Positions 1-9,060 of a stretch of 64,000 bases of DNA are shown here, in pieces (the stretch's first letter is position 1; the number at the start of each line of letters is the position of its first letter). This stretch comes from Phoebastria nigripes (taxonomy: Eukaryota > Chordata > Aves > Procellariiformes > Diomedeidae). A program made the position numbers and the translations under genes. The stretch spans positions 1 to 64,000 of the forward strand of contig JAYKAV010002364.1 of NCBI GenBank assembly GCA_035582835.1. Direction: 5' to 3'. Under the pieces are notes generated by a model that saw only the letters and a program-made list of their open reading frames with translations, did no database searches and had not been told where the DNA came from.

Positions 1-213
1 GGGCTGTGTTTCCACCCCTGGGGCAGTCGATTCCAGGTGTACTGAACACCCCTCCACATGAAAGCAAACTGTGGCCTGCACTCTGCNGCCAAAGGGATTG
101 AGAAAAACGCATTAGCGATACCAGTGGTGGCATACCACTTGGCTGCCTTTGACTCCAGTTCATACTGAAGTTCTAGCATGTCCGGCCTGGCAGCACTCAA
201 TGGCAGCGTGACT
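1..213 (-). pseudogene. Reverse transcriptase fragment, frameshifted from the upstream pol frame
   Basis: In a different minus-strand frame from the protease ORF, the region encodes typical class III reverse-transcriptase fingers/palm sequence, including the segments FAFMWRGVQYTWN and LPQGWKHSP at the very edge of the window. The switch occurs around 213-222, where a single extra base near the end of the LTVDY motif is the simplest explanation. The catalytic YxDD motif would lie outside the window. The region contains one ambiguous base. Confidence 0.78.
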
Positions 214-870
214 TCATTCAAGGCCATGGTAGTCCACTGTTAGTCTCCACTCCCCATTAGACTTTCGCACTGGCCATATGGGACTGTTAAAGGGTGAGTG
301 AGTCTTGCTGATCACTCCCTGGCTCTCCAGTTGACGAATCAGCTTATGGATGNGAATCAGGGAGTCTCGGTTGGTGCGATATTGCCGCTGGTGCACCGTT
401 GTAGTAGCAATCGGCACCCGTTGTTCTTCAACCTTCAGCAACCCCACAACAGAAGGGTCTTCTGAGAGACCGGACAAGGTGGACAGCTGTTTAATTTCCT
501 CCATCTCCAAGGCAGCTACACCAAAAGCCCACCGGTACCCTTTCGGGTCCTTGAAATACCCTCTCTTGAGGTAGTCTATGCCAAGGATGCATGGAGCCTC
601 AGGGCCAGTCACGATGGGGTGCTTTTGCCACTCATTTCCAGTTAGGCTTACTTCGGCCTCCAACACAGTCAGCTCTTGGGACCCCCCTGTTACTCCAGAA
701 ATACAAATGGGCTCTGCCCCTTTATAGCTTGATGGCATCAGGGTACACTGTGCACCGGTGTCCACGAGAGCCTTATNCTCCTGTGGNTCTGATGTGCCAG
801 GCCACCGAATCCACACAGTCCAGTAAACCCNGTTGTCCCTTTCCTCCACCTGGCNNGAGGCAGGNCCCCT
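214..870 (-). pseudogene. Retroviral-type aspartic protease and N-terminus of reverse transcriptase (pol 5' part)
   Basis: An open frame follows in phase directly after the TAG at 871-873 and runs to a stop at 214-216. The aspartic protease core is visible: ALVDTGAQCTLMP with the catalytic DTG codons at 754-762, and the C-terminal ILGIDYL motif typical of retropepsins. Next comes a linker and then the reverse-transcriptase fingers start (GVISKTHSPFNSPIWPVRK, then GEWRLTVDY). The frame breaks immediately after this motif, so the product is a truncated protease plus a short reverse-transcriptase stub. The protease part looks intact apart from ambiguous bases. No start codon is needed if it was made by readthrough of the upstream amber; the first ATG is at 847-849. 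Confidence 0.82.
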
Positions 871-1859
871 CTANTNCTNGTCATCGTATTCGCTANCCAC
901 TTCTTCTAAGTATGAATNGGGAGACCCTTTATTAAGATCGNAAGTGGAATCAGCCCTTCTGCGCTGTCTGGGGAACTGCTCACTGGAGACTGGAGCAGCA
1001 GTTTTCCTGGAAGAACCCCCTTGTGTGATTGTTTTTCCTTGCAATTCATGTACCTTTGCCTCTAGAGTCGAGGTAGGTTTCCCATCCCACTTCCTCATGT
1101 CCTCTCCGTGGTCATGCAGGTAAAACCACAGGGTGGCCCAGGGTGTGTATCCACGATACCGTCTCTCTTGAGCAGAGGGACGCTTACTCCTAATGGCTGA
1201 GATACTGGCCCGTGCAGGTGGGGAGTAGGACATATCCTCTTTGACTTGCTGGACCTCCNGAGACAGTTTCTCCACAGCAGAGACGCAGGCCCGTAGGGAG
1301 GAGGAGAGACTTTCTTCGTATTGCCGGAGTTGGCCAGCCANTTCATCCACTGTTTGTTCCTCTCCATCTTTCCAGGCCATTACTGCCAATGAGTTGGCAT
1401 GCGACACCGGTGCGCTCCATACAAACTTCCACCACCTGGGTCGTGTGCACTTGACTTCATCTGGATCTTTGGATAACTGCTCGTTGTTCAGGTCATCATA
1501 AATCACCTCCAGCATGGCTAATTCCCTCAGGTACTGGATACCTCTCTCCATGGTGGTCCACTTGCCTGGGTGACATATAACATCCTCCTTGAAGGGATAC
1601 CTTTCCTTCACGCCTGACAGGAGTCGCCTCCAGAGGCTGAGGACTTGTGCCCCTTGCCCAATTGCTTTGTCAATGCCCCCTTCCCTAGAAAGGGATCCCA
1701 GCTGCTTGGCTTCCCTACCCTCTAGTTCCAGNCNACTGGCCCCATTATCCCAGCATCGGAGCAGCCAGGNGACAATGTGCTCGCCTGGACCACGGCTGAA
1801 ATCTTTTCGCATATCTCGCAGCTCACTCAGAGACAGGGATCAGGTGGTTACCATCTCAT
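871..1859 (-). pseudogene. ERVL-like gag, C-terminal (capsid/nucleocapsid-like) part
   Basis: This continues gag in a shifted frame. A TGA at 1840-1842 interrupts it, and after that it is open for 313 residues from the ATG at 1812 to a TAG at 871-873. Visible features are a tryptophan- and arginine-rich central region (RPRWWKFVWSAP), a predicted helical segment with heptad-like spacing (EESLSSSLRACVSAVEKLS), and a basic, serine-rich tail (SSRKTAAPVSSEQFPRQRRR). I see no CCHC zinc knuckle. The closing TAG is in the same frame as the protease downstream. Several ambiguous bases occur here. I assign gag from its position between the 5' LTR and the protease rather than from a clear family motif. 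Confidence 0.6.
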
Positions 1860-2777
1860 TTACGGGTTCTGCCTCTTCCTCCTCCTGTTCTCGTGATGGC
1901 CCTGTTCATTTTCATCCCTTACTAAGCGAGCTGACTTTCTTGTGTACTTCCTTTTTTGTATGGGGGTGACTGATACCGGCACAGGTTGGTTCTCTGTTGC
2001 AGGGGCTGGGGTAGCCGCCGTGCCTGCCGTGGGGGGTGGGGTGGCTCCAGGGCCCATTGTTTTGTCGTCAGATCCAGAGACCTTTTGTTCCCCTTGAGGG
2101 TTCTGAATAGTGTTAAACAGGGCTCGGTAGGCATGGGCCAGGCCCCAGCACATTGCAGTGATCTGTGTCTCCCTCGAATTGCCAGGGTGACAGCATACTT
2201 TTTCCAAATATTCTACTAATTTTTCAGGATTTTACACTTGTTTGGGGGTGAAGTTCCAAAACACTGGGGGTGCCCACCGTCCTAGGCATTTGCCCATGCT
2301 ATCCCACACACCCTGCCACTCATAACTATCCAGCCTTGGGGCAGATCTCTGGAGGAGAGTCTTAAATTGCTTATTAACCTTAGANAAAACCAAAACAATA
2401 TTCCCAAGCAATACCAATAGGTGTATCTTAACTACCCGGGGATGTTCAAGGTACTGACAAGTTGTTGTAATAAAGGAGAAAACATCGTAGAGGATGGTGC
2501 CATTCTGTATTTCCTCCTTAAAAAGCTCCTCAGAGGAAGAGGTATAATTGCTAATTGTCTCCAAAAGGTGGTACCCAAAGTACAGTAACGGCTTCAGTNC
2601 AANACCCAGATACNAAATAATGCCCAATGCCAGCGTTTTAATAACAAATCTCCCAGGCAAAACATCACTAATCACTGCAGAGCACAGCAGACTGCAGAAA
2701 CCAACACCAATCTTTAACATGTACAGCAAAAACAAGAGCATGATGCAGGTCTGATAAACTAATATTGTGACCAACAA
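1860..2777 (-). pseudogene. ERVL-like gag, N-terminal part, with in-frame stop
   Basis: The frame starts at 2777, about 65 bp after the primer site, and is open except for one TAA at 2232-2234. Coding resumes in the same frame and runs to a stop at 1860-1862. The first 55 or so residues are strongly hydrophobic with membrane-segment character, and a second hydrophobic stretch lies near residues 120-130. After the internal stop comes a proline/alanine/threonine-rich linker and then a lysine/arginine-rich end (KRKYTRKSARL). Position and frame continuity support a gag precursor. The hydrophobic start is unusual for gag, so a separate leader peptide or accessory frame is possible. The acidic stretch expected next lies in another frame, so a small indel occurred near 1865-1925. 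Confidence 0.6.
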
Positions 2778-2841
2778 CTGTTAACAGATATAAATTCCTT
2801 AATATGCTCCAGTTAATCTGTTGTTATCTCAAACCCTTCGT

Positions 2842-2859
2842 GCCCCATGTTGGGTGCCA
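2842..2859 (-). promoter_or_regulatory. Primer-binding site, tRNA-Lys(CUU)-like
   Basis: The minus strand reads TGGCACCCAACATGGGGC, directly downstream of the LTR after an 8-bp spacer. As I know the 3' end of vertebrate tRNA-Lys(CUU), the perfect complement would differ from this at two positions. Both are G-to-A changes at CpG sites, which is typical of methylation decay. Similarity continues for several more bases (CGAA) into the T-arm. The primer assignment rests on recall of the tRNA sequence. Confidence 0.72.
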
Positions 2860-2996
2860 AAAAGGACTGTCGTGGTTTAACCCTGGCAGCACCTAAACAC
2901 CACGCAGCCATTCGCTCACCCCCCCCACTCCGGTGGGATGGGGGAGAGAATCAGGAGGGCACGAGTAGGAAAACTTGCGGGTTGAGATAAAAACAG

Positions 2997-3002
2997 TTTA
3001 AT
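2997..3002 (-). terminator. LTR polyadenylation signal ATTAAA
   Basis: ATTAAA on the minus strand, followed by a CTG-TTTTTATCTCAA stretch. The same hexamer and context occur in both solo LTRs (11526-11531 on plus, 47397-47402 on minus), which supports a functional R-region signal. Because the element is sense to ADCY2, it could end host transcripts early. Confidence 0.55.
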
Positions 3003-3019
3003 AATTGAAATAAAACAAA

Positions 3020-3066
3020 GTAGAACAGTAATAGTAACAGTGATAACAACAACAACAACAACAATA
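3020..3066 (-). repeat. (GTT)n simple repeat inside the LTR
   Basis: On the plus strand a run of AAC triplets preceded by imperfect GTAATA/GTGATA units. It lies between the TATA box and the polyA signal, where the 11120 LTR carries an (ATT)n run instead. Confidence 0.7.
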
Positions 3067-3153
3067 TACAAAGCAGGCGATGCACAATGCAATTGCTCAC
3101 CACCCGCCAAACCGAACAAGAGCCCGGGACCCCGGGCCCCCACACACCCTTAG

Positions 3154-3176
3154 TTTTTATACTGAGCATGACGTTA
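3154..3176 (-). promoter_or_regulatory. LTR core promoter: CRE-like site and TATA box
   Basis: On the minus strand a CRE-like octamer (complement of TGACGTTA, 3169-3176) is followed by CATGCTCAG and then TATAAAAA (3154-3161). The same order, with very similar spacing, occurs in the two solo LTRs of this window. This marks the U3 core promoter. One base of the palindromic CRE is changed here. Confidence 0.6.
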
Positions 3177-3417
3177 CATGGTATGGAATACCCCATTGGC
3201 CAGCTGGGTCAAACAACCCGGCTGTGCTCCCCCCGCCAGCTTCCCATGCACCTGGCAGGGCATGGGAGGCCGAAAAGTGCCTGGTGCAAGCACCACCCAG
3301 CAGCACCCAAAACATCAGTGGGCCATCAACGCTCCTATTATACCAAACCCAAAACACAGCACACCCTCCCCAGCTACTGGGAGGAAAGTTAACTCTGTCC
3401 CAGCCAGAACCAGGACA

Positions 3418-6400
3418 GAGGACAAGCCTGAGCTGTGCAAAAGGGTGTAACTAACGATGGTAACTCAACAGCAGAAAAAGACCCGTGTGACCTCAAAGAC
3501 AGTCTTGCATGAACCTAGTTCATCTTCTTCACAAACAGACACTGTATGAAAAAAAAAACAAAACCCACAATATACATAAACTCTAATAAGCTCCCACTCA
3601 ATTCACCATGTGGAAACACTGAGTCACACAGCAGTTCTAATCTCTCTGTACAGTCAGTGGAGAGGCAAGTCCATCTCCTGGGCCATCTGCACCCTTTAGA
3701 TATATCCATTAAGTGTACACTGTGGTGAAGCTTCTGCTTAATCAATGAATACATTCAATGTCTACAGAAGGTGATCTAAATATGAGTCAAAAATTAATGC
3801 AAGGAACACCAAGATACCATCGGGAAGTACCTCTAGGTACTCCAAGTACCAGCTTGTACCTCTAATCACTTACGGAACATTGTCATACCTGATCTCTCTT
3901 CCATCTCTTTGACCTACAGAAAACTGTATGCACTTCCAGGCAATGGGGCATTTTCTAAATTGTATTTTTACTTTCAAGCACATGTATTTTTCAGTATCAG
4001 TGAATATAAAGTAATCTGCTGTCTAGTGCTTAACTATCAAAATAGACTATTTAAAAGCAAATGAAGACAAAGTTAAGTAGCTATGACTAATTTCTCAAGA
4101 GAGTATTAAAGTTCACTGAGTTACTCGGAAAAATATAGTGTATTATATAGCTTACAGAGTAATGGTGCATCTTCCTAGTTCAACTGATGAAAGCTGCCTA
4201 CAAAGGTATATGTATACAAGGAAGTATTATGCTGTAGAAAAATAAAAGAATTGCAATATAGGCTGCTGATTCTGAACTGAAGTATAAATCACTTGTTAAA
4301 TATCTTAGTAACTGTTGTTCAAATACTGAATATAAAAACCAGAGTTCTCTACAGAGTTTCCCTATGTGGAAAGCCTCCAGTTTATGAGTTATTTTGTCGT
4401 ATTTCTTTCCTCTTAGATATAGATCCTTCCTGCAATTCTTGCATGAACAGAATTTTTACCACACACACACCCCAACACAAACAATTAATAGCTTTTTTAA
4501 TAGCTAGATTCTACTTTTCTTCTGGATAAGAAAGCTGAGGAAATGGAAGCTGAGGGGTGGGCAAGAAAGGCTATAATTTATAACGTCTGCATGGAAATTA
4601 ATGGGAGAAAAAAGAATTCTTGTGTCACTGCCAAGGTGCAAATTCTTTAGCTCTGCAAAGATGAGTAGCCTCTCTCCCCGTTTGATCTTTCATTTGATGG
4701 TTTGTGGTGTGACTAGCCAAGCTAGGGAACAAGTCTGTACTTCTTTGGAACCTGTACAGTTTTAGACTCAGGCAAAATTCAGCTAGAAAGAACAACACTG
4801 GGTACACTTAAAAGAAACTGAAAAGCAGCATTTAAAAAGGAAATACTTAGCCACCATGTAAATTAGTCATTCGCATGGTCACCATGTACTATGCCAAATA
4901 CCATTATTTTAGTACATGTGTTCAGAAGGTTCTCCAGCTATTCCACGAAACACTCTTGCCCATGGAGCTCTAGCCAGTAAAATGATGCTGACTTGTTTTC
5001 TTTCACATTTCCAATTTCCTATGGAGGTCCAAAGTCAAGAGTCCCAACATTTTAATACAGTTCAGTATCAGCAACATCTATAGCTATGTAATAGCTAACA
5101 AGAAGGATGACAGAATTGAAAACAGGAGACCGTTTGCCCATATGGCAACCACTGTTTCAAAAACAAGCAGTTTGGGGAGTAGCAAAATGAATGAAGTCTT
5201 GATTCCTATGGATTTGTATCCTTTTGCCCATTTATTTCCTTACTTACACTTCCAACTCCTCAAACAGGCCAAAGATTGTTATAGCTATAGCACTAAAACT
5301 AGTGATCAAGTGGTGCCTGGTCCACCAGCTGCTGTTACACAGTGTAACAACTGGCCTTTTCCTAGATTTGTCTTAGTGAGATCACTAAGTTGGGGTCTCT
5401 ACCATGAAAGCTCCTGTCTTTCATAAAGGAATGTAGCAGTCTTTTGGATTTCTATTTCTGTCTCAGAGCTGATGGCAAAAGTTCATGAATTAAAGTTATT
5501 TGGGTACAGAACATGACAGGTTGAAGGACAGGCAGAATATGGGCAACTGCAGACTTACCTCCTCAGGAATTAAGAGTAAAAATCAATTTCTTTAATGACT
5601 GAAACATTATATTTAATACTCTGAAAGGTAAAAGGTATTTAAATCCTTAAACACTCATGAAGGCCACAATAAGAACACACTACAGATGAAGAGAAGAAAC
5701 AGGAAGCTCTAGTATCCTCAGACCCTTTGTCTATATCAAGGAGAATCTCAAATGTTTTTCAGAAAGATATGTAGAAAAACAAATTGCAATTTTGCAAGAA
5801 ACAACCCAATTAAAAAAAAGGAAAATGCAAAAAAAAACCCCACAACCTAAGATTTCTCAAAATAACTGAGAATCAACAAAAAAATAAGAGTTTGAATTAC
5901 TCATTTTCCAGACGTCAGCAAACTGCTCCATATTTTCAGTGCTAAAATAAACTTGGTAAAAAGTCCCTTTGTGGAAGGGGAGTTGATGTAATTTTACAAG
6001 CCAGGAAGTTGTGACGCTCTCTTCTAACTTGTATGTGTAATTCTCTTTGTAGCTTTTGCAGTCAGAGCATTGTGGACACCAGCAGGATATTCCTTTTCTG
6101 TAATATCTATGTTATTTTATGTGATTTTCTTTTTATCATTATTACAGATCGAAGTTTCTCATAGCTCCAGGCTGTTTTGTGGAATGACAGGATTTATTTT
6201 ATTCAGCTCTGTGCATACACAGAGCCTATCTATATGCAAGTGTAGATGAAAACAGATCATAAACTGTAAGCTCTTGAATCAAAACCAGGAAAAATACACT
6301 AGATGTACAAGAATCAGAGTTATGGTCCCTTTAGATCACTTCTGTGTAATACACATAATCAATATCATTGACTAATTAATGAGTCTTCATATTTTGAATC

Positions 6401-8639
6401 TAAACTAATGTTTTGCCAGAGGGGAACTCATACTCTCTTTGTCCAGAAGGAACCAGCCAGCCACTCCACTCCCCTTCCTGCCTGCAGAGAGCTCTTTTTG
6501 TGTTTACATGTGCCTCTGGGATCATTTTATTTCTTTACTACTAAAACTGCTCAAACACATTTGAATATACAATTAATTGAAANAAACGAACAAAAACAAA
6601 AATTCAAACCTATTCATATATATATTTAGGTAAAACTAACAGTAACTTTGGGTTTGGCTTGAATTTTGGAAGCAGAATCTGTAAACAACTCATACTCTCA
6701 TCCATCTTAAAAACTAAAATGTTATCCCAAAAAGACTGAGATTCATTTTTAGGTCCTGGATCTGATATAGGAATGAGTACTAGCATGCTATAAAAAAAAA
6801 AAATGACATTTAATACCATAAAATTTAAACAGTTTACTTTAAAAAAAAAAAATTCTATGGGGTAATACATCAATCTTTGATATATTACGGAAATAGTCCC
6901 ATGTCTGATTTTTGAGATACCCTCAGTCTTTACCAAGAAATTAATCTGCTTCACTCTTTAAAAAAAAAAAAAAAAAAAAAAGACTAAAATCTGTAACATA
7001 AATATATTTACTTACAGGACCAGCAATACGCTGCCAAGTCAAATGTGTAACAGTAGATTTCTTCTTCCTTTCCTTCAACAGGAGTATTACTAGGCTATCT
7101 CTCCTGTACTACCTACCAGTCTTCATGAAGTTTATTTCATATTATTATCTACCAGCCTTCATGAAATGTCTTCATATATTATATTATATACCTCTAAACA
7201 TCTCCCCTTCTGGCAAGTTTTACAGAAATTAATCAATAGGTTCAAAAGCTACCAGAAGAAGGCAGGACAAACAGATAAATGAACTGATAATCACATATGT
7301 GCTCTTCATTAATGTACTAACTTCTGGCATGCCTAACTGGAAATGAGATTACCCTCAAAACCATAATGGCAATTTCAGCTTTCTTCCTCAATCGCTGTAG
7401 TTTATATTGTGTGTAAGTGCACTGCATATTACATATGCTACATACTCCCAGTTATCAATATATAATGAAATTAAAATCAGTGGACAGTTTAGTATTACAT
7501 GAATAAATTACAGTAAGAACATATATTCAATATGATTTTTCTATTGCATTGCAAACTGTTGGCAATTAATATGTTTTAATCTAATTGATAGACAACAGTA
7601 ATTAGACATTTTGAAATAGTATTTTTTATGATCTCTAACTAAATGAAATTATGATTTATATAAGAATGTTTTTCTCAGGTAATATTTTTCTCTACCAGTA
7701 TTCATAATGAACTGGATAAGCTTTTTAATAGGAAATATTCCTCAAGTATTTGTTCTGCTTGTCTGATGACTACGACAAACTTTTATCAAGTTCATTTTTC
7801 ATAATTTGGCAGCCTGTGCTAGGAAACAGTGGTCTTTGGCCATGTACTTCGTGAAGCATTATGTGGAGCAGAAGGGAGAATAACAATAGTGGTGTATAAC
7901 CAAGGAAAGTGGTGACCCACAGAATTGGATTAAACTGATTCCAGAATGTTCTCAGAGCCAAAGTTTTTAATGATGACACTCTTATACATGTTTGTAATGT
8001 TTTTTAAGACCTTGGTTACCATTTTGAACTATATTGAGATCTCCAATCAGCATTTGGGTTAATTCTTAATTGGAAGGCATCTAACAGGAAAATTTACTCT
8101 CAGGAAACCTTAAAGTTCCATTTTCCAGTGTCAGGCAAATGCTATCAAGAGTCAGCAAGTCAGGACAAAGAAAGTACTTAATTTGGTTTGCATTCAGGAA
8201 GGAATGAAGTAAATATTAAAACCTCTTCATGCTGCTGCCACCAACTCATTCCACCTTTGCACAAAAGATGACATTTTCTCTCCTTCGTGCCTCAAAACTG
8301 CCAAGATGTCATAAGTCAGGTCAGGCTTTCTGTTCCAAAGCCTTAGTGTGAAGCATGTTGGACACCCTGAACCAGTTTTTTCTAAATCATATGGTTTCTG
8401 GGGATATATTCTGACTAACACCTCAGAAGTTAGCACAGTACCTCACATTCATACCAGTATTAGTGACAACCCCTGTACAGCAGCATGTGGTTATACATTA
8501 TAGACCTAAAATACCACACAGCATTATTAGGAGTAGGCTATTATTCTTAAACTAGCTGAGAGCAATGATTAAACAAATGGAGGTACTTGTCCAGGGAAGA
8601 GACATTTTCCACGCTTCCACACTTGTTCTATTCTTTAAG
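3418..8639. other. ADCY2 intron sequence, no gene seen
   Basis: AT-rich intronic DNA with short ORFs only. Low-complexity spots are an A/T-rich stretch with poly-A runs at 6792-6851 and a pure A run at 6959-6981. At 7555-7620 there is a cluster of TAATTA/AATTAG-type motifs (see findings). I recognise no exon, RNA gene or repeat family elsewhere here. Confidence 0.5.
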
Positions 8640-9060
8640 TCTGAATATAAGAACCTACCATTCACTCCTACCTTCTGTTCCTTGTCTTTTAAAGAACTAT
8701 TTATCCATGCATGGATCTTCCCTCCCAGCTACTCAGTTCACTGAAAAGGCTTGGGCAAAGGAGTCTTTCAAAGGTCTTTTGGAAACCCAGGTAGAGCTAT
8801 CAATTAAATTAGCCTCATCCACGTGTTTGTTGATGCCTTCAGAGAACTTCAGGACATTTTTAAGGAAAAACTTCCCTTTACTTCTTTCAAAATAGGATGC
8901 GTTTATCCCATTCTCTATTCTTACAGCTTCAGTTTTTGCCTCATGAAGATATTGAGTTTACAGACCTACAGTTTCCCTGACCCTTTCTAGAACCTTTTTT
9001 TAAAGTTTATTTTCGCGTTTGCTACCTTATGGTCTTCAGGAACCAAGGTCTATTTCAGAC
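8640..9060 (-). mobile_element. Old CR1 LINE fragment, reverse-transcriptase region
   Basis: Read on the minus strand, the segment follows the CR1 reverse-transcriptase path: a degraded counterpart of the PVSLTS/PGK region near 9000-8960, a KGKSCLTNLLEFF-like region near 8880-8820, a degraded YLDFQKAFD palm segment near 8790-8760, and the following downstream stretch to about 8640. Many substitutions and stops show that it is old. I aligned it from memory of CR1 consensus sequences, so the ends are approximate. It cannot be active. Confidence 0.7.

Larger units (their letters stand above)
1..3417 (-). mobile_element. ERVL-like (class III) endogenous retrovirus, 5' part, cut by the window edge
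   Basis: Read on the minus strand, the order is 5' LTR (2868-3417), tRNA-type primer-binding site (2842-2859), short leader, gag-like reading frame (about 2777-871), protease (about 870-500) and start of reverse transcriptase (about 400-1). The protease has a DTGA active site, and the reverse transcriptase start has the SPFNSPIWPVRK and LTVDY-type motifs seen in class III ERVL elements rather than in gammaretroviruses. The copy is broken by in-frame stops and frameshifts (separate entries) and cannot make full gag or pol. No env is visible, because the element leaves the window inside pol. It lies in the same transcriptional orientation as the ADCY2 exon. The class comes from motif recognition. 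The alternative, another avian spuma-related lineage, would not change the layout. Confidence 0.88.
2868..3417 (-). repeat. 5' LTR of the ERVL-like provirus
   Basis: On the minus strand it begins TGTCCTGGTTCTGGCTGGG at 3417 and ends AAACCACGACA at 2868, so it has TG...CA termini and is about 550 bp long. Both ends align by eye with the solo LTRs at 11120-11650 (plus) and 47270-47865 (minus). The primer site follows 8 bp downstream, which fixes this as the 5' LTR. The flank outside the element starts GAGGA at 3418. The matching target duplication would lie beyond the left edge of the window. Confidence 0.88.

Noticed and set aside
3080..3454. ORFs on the plus strand across the 5' LTR
   Set aside because: They are antisense to the LTR and carry no protein motif.
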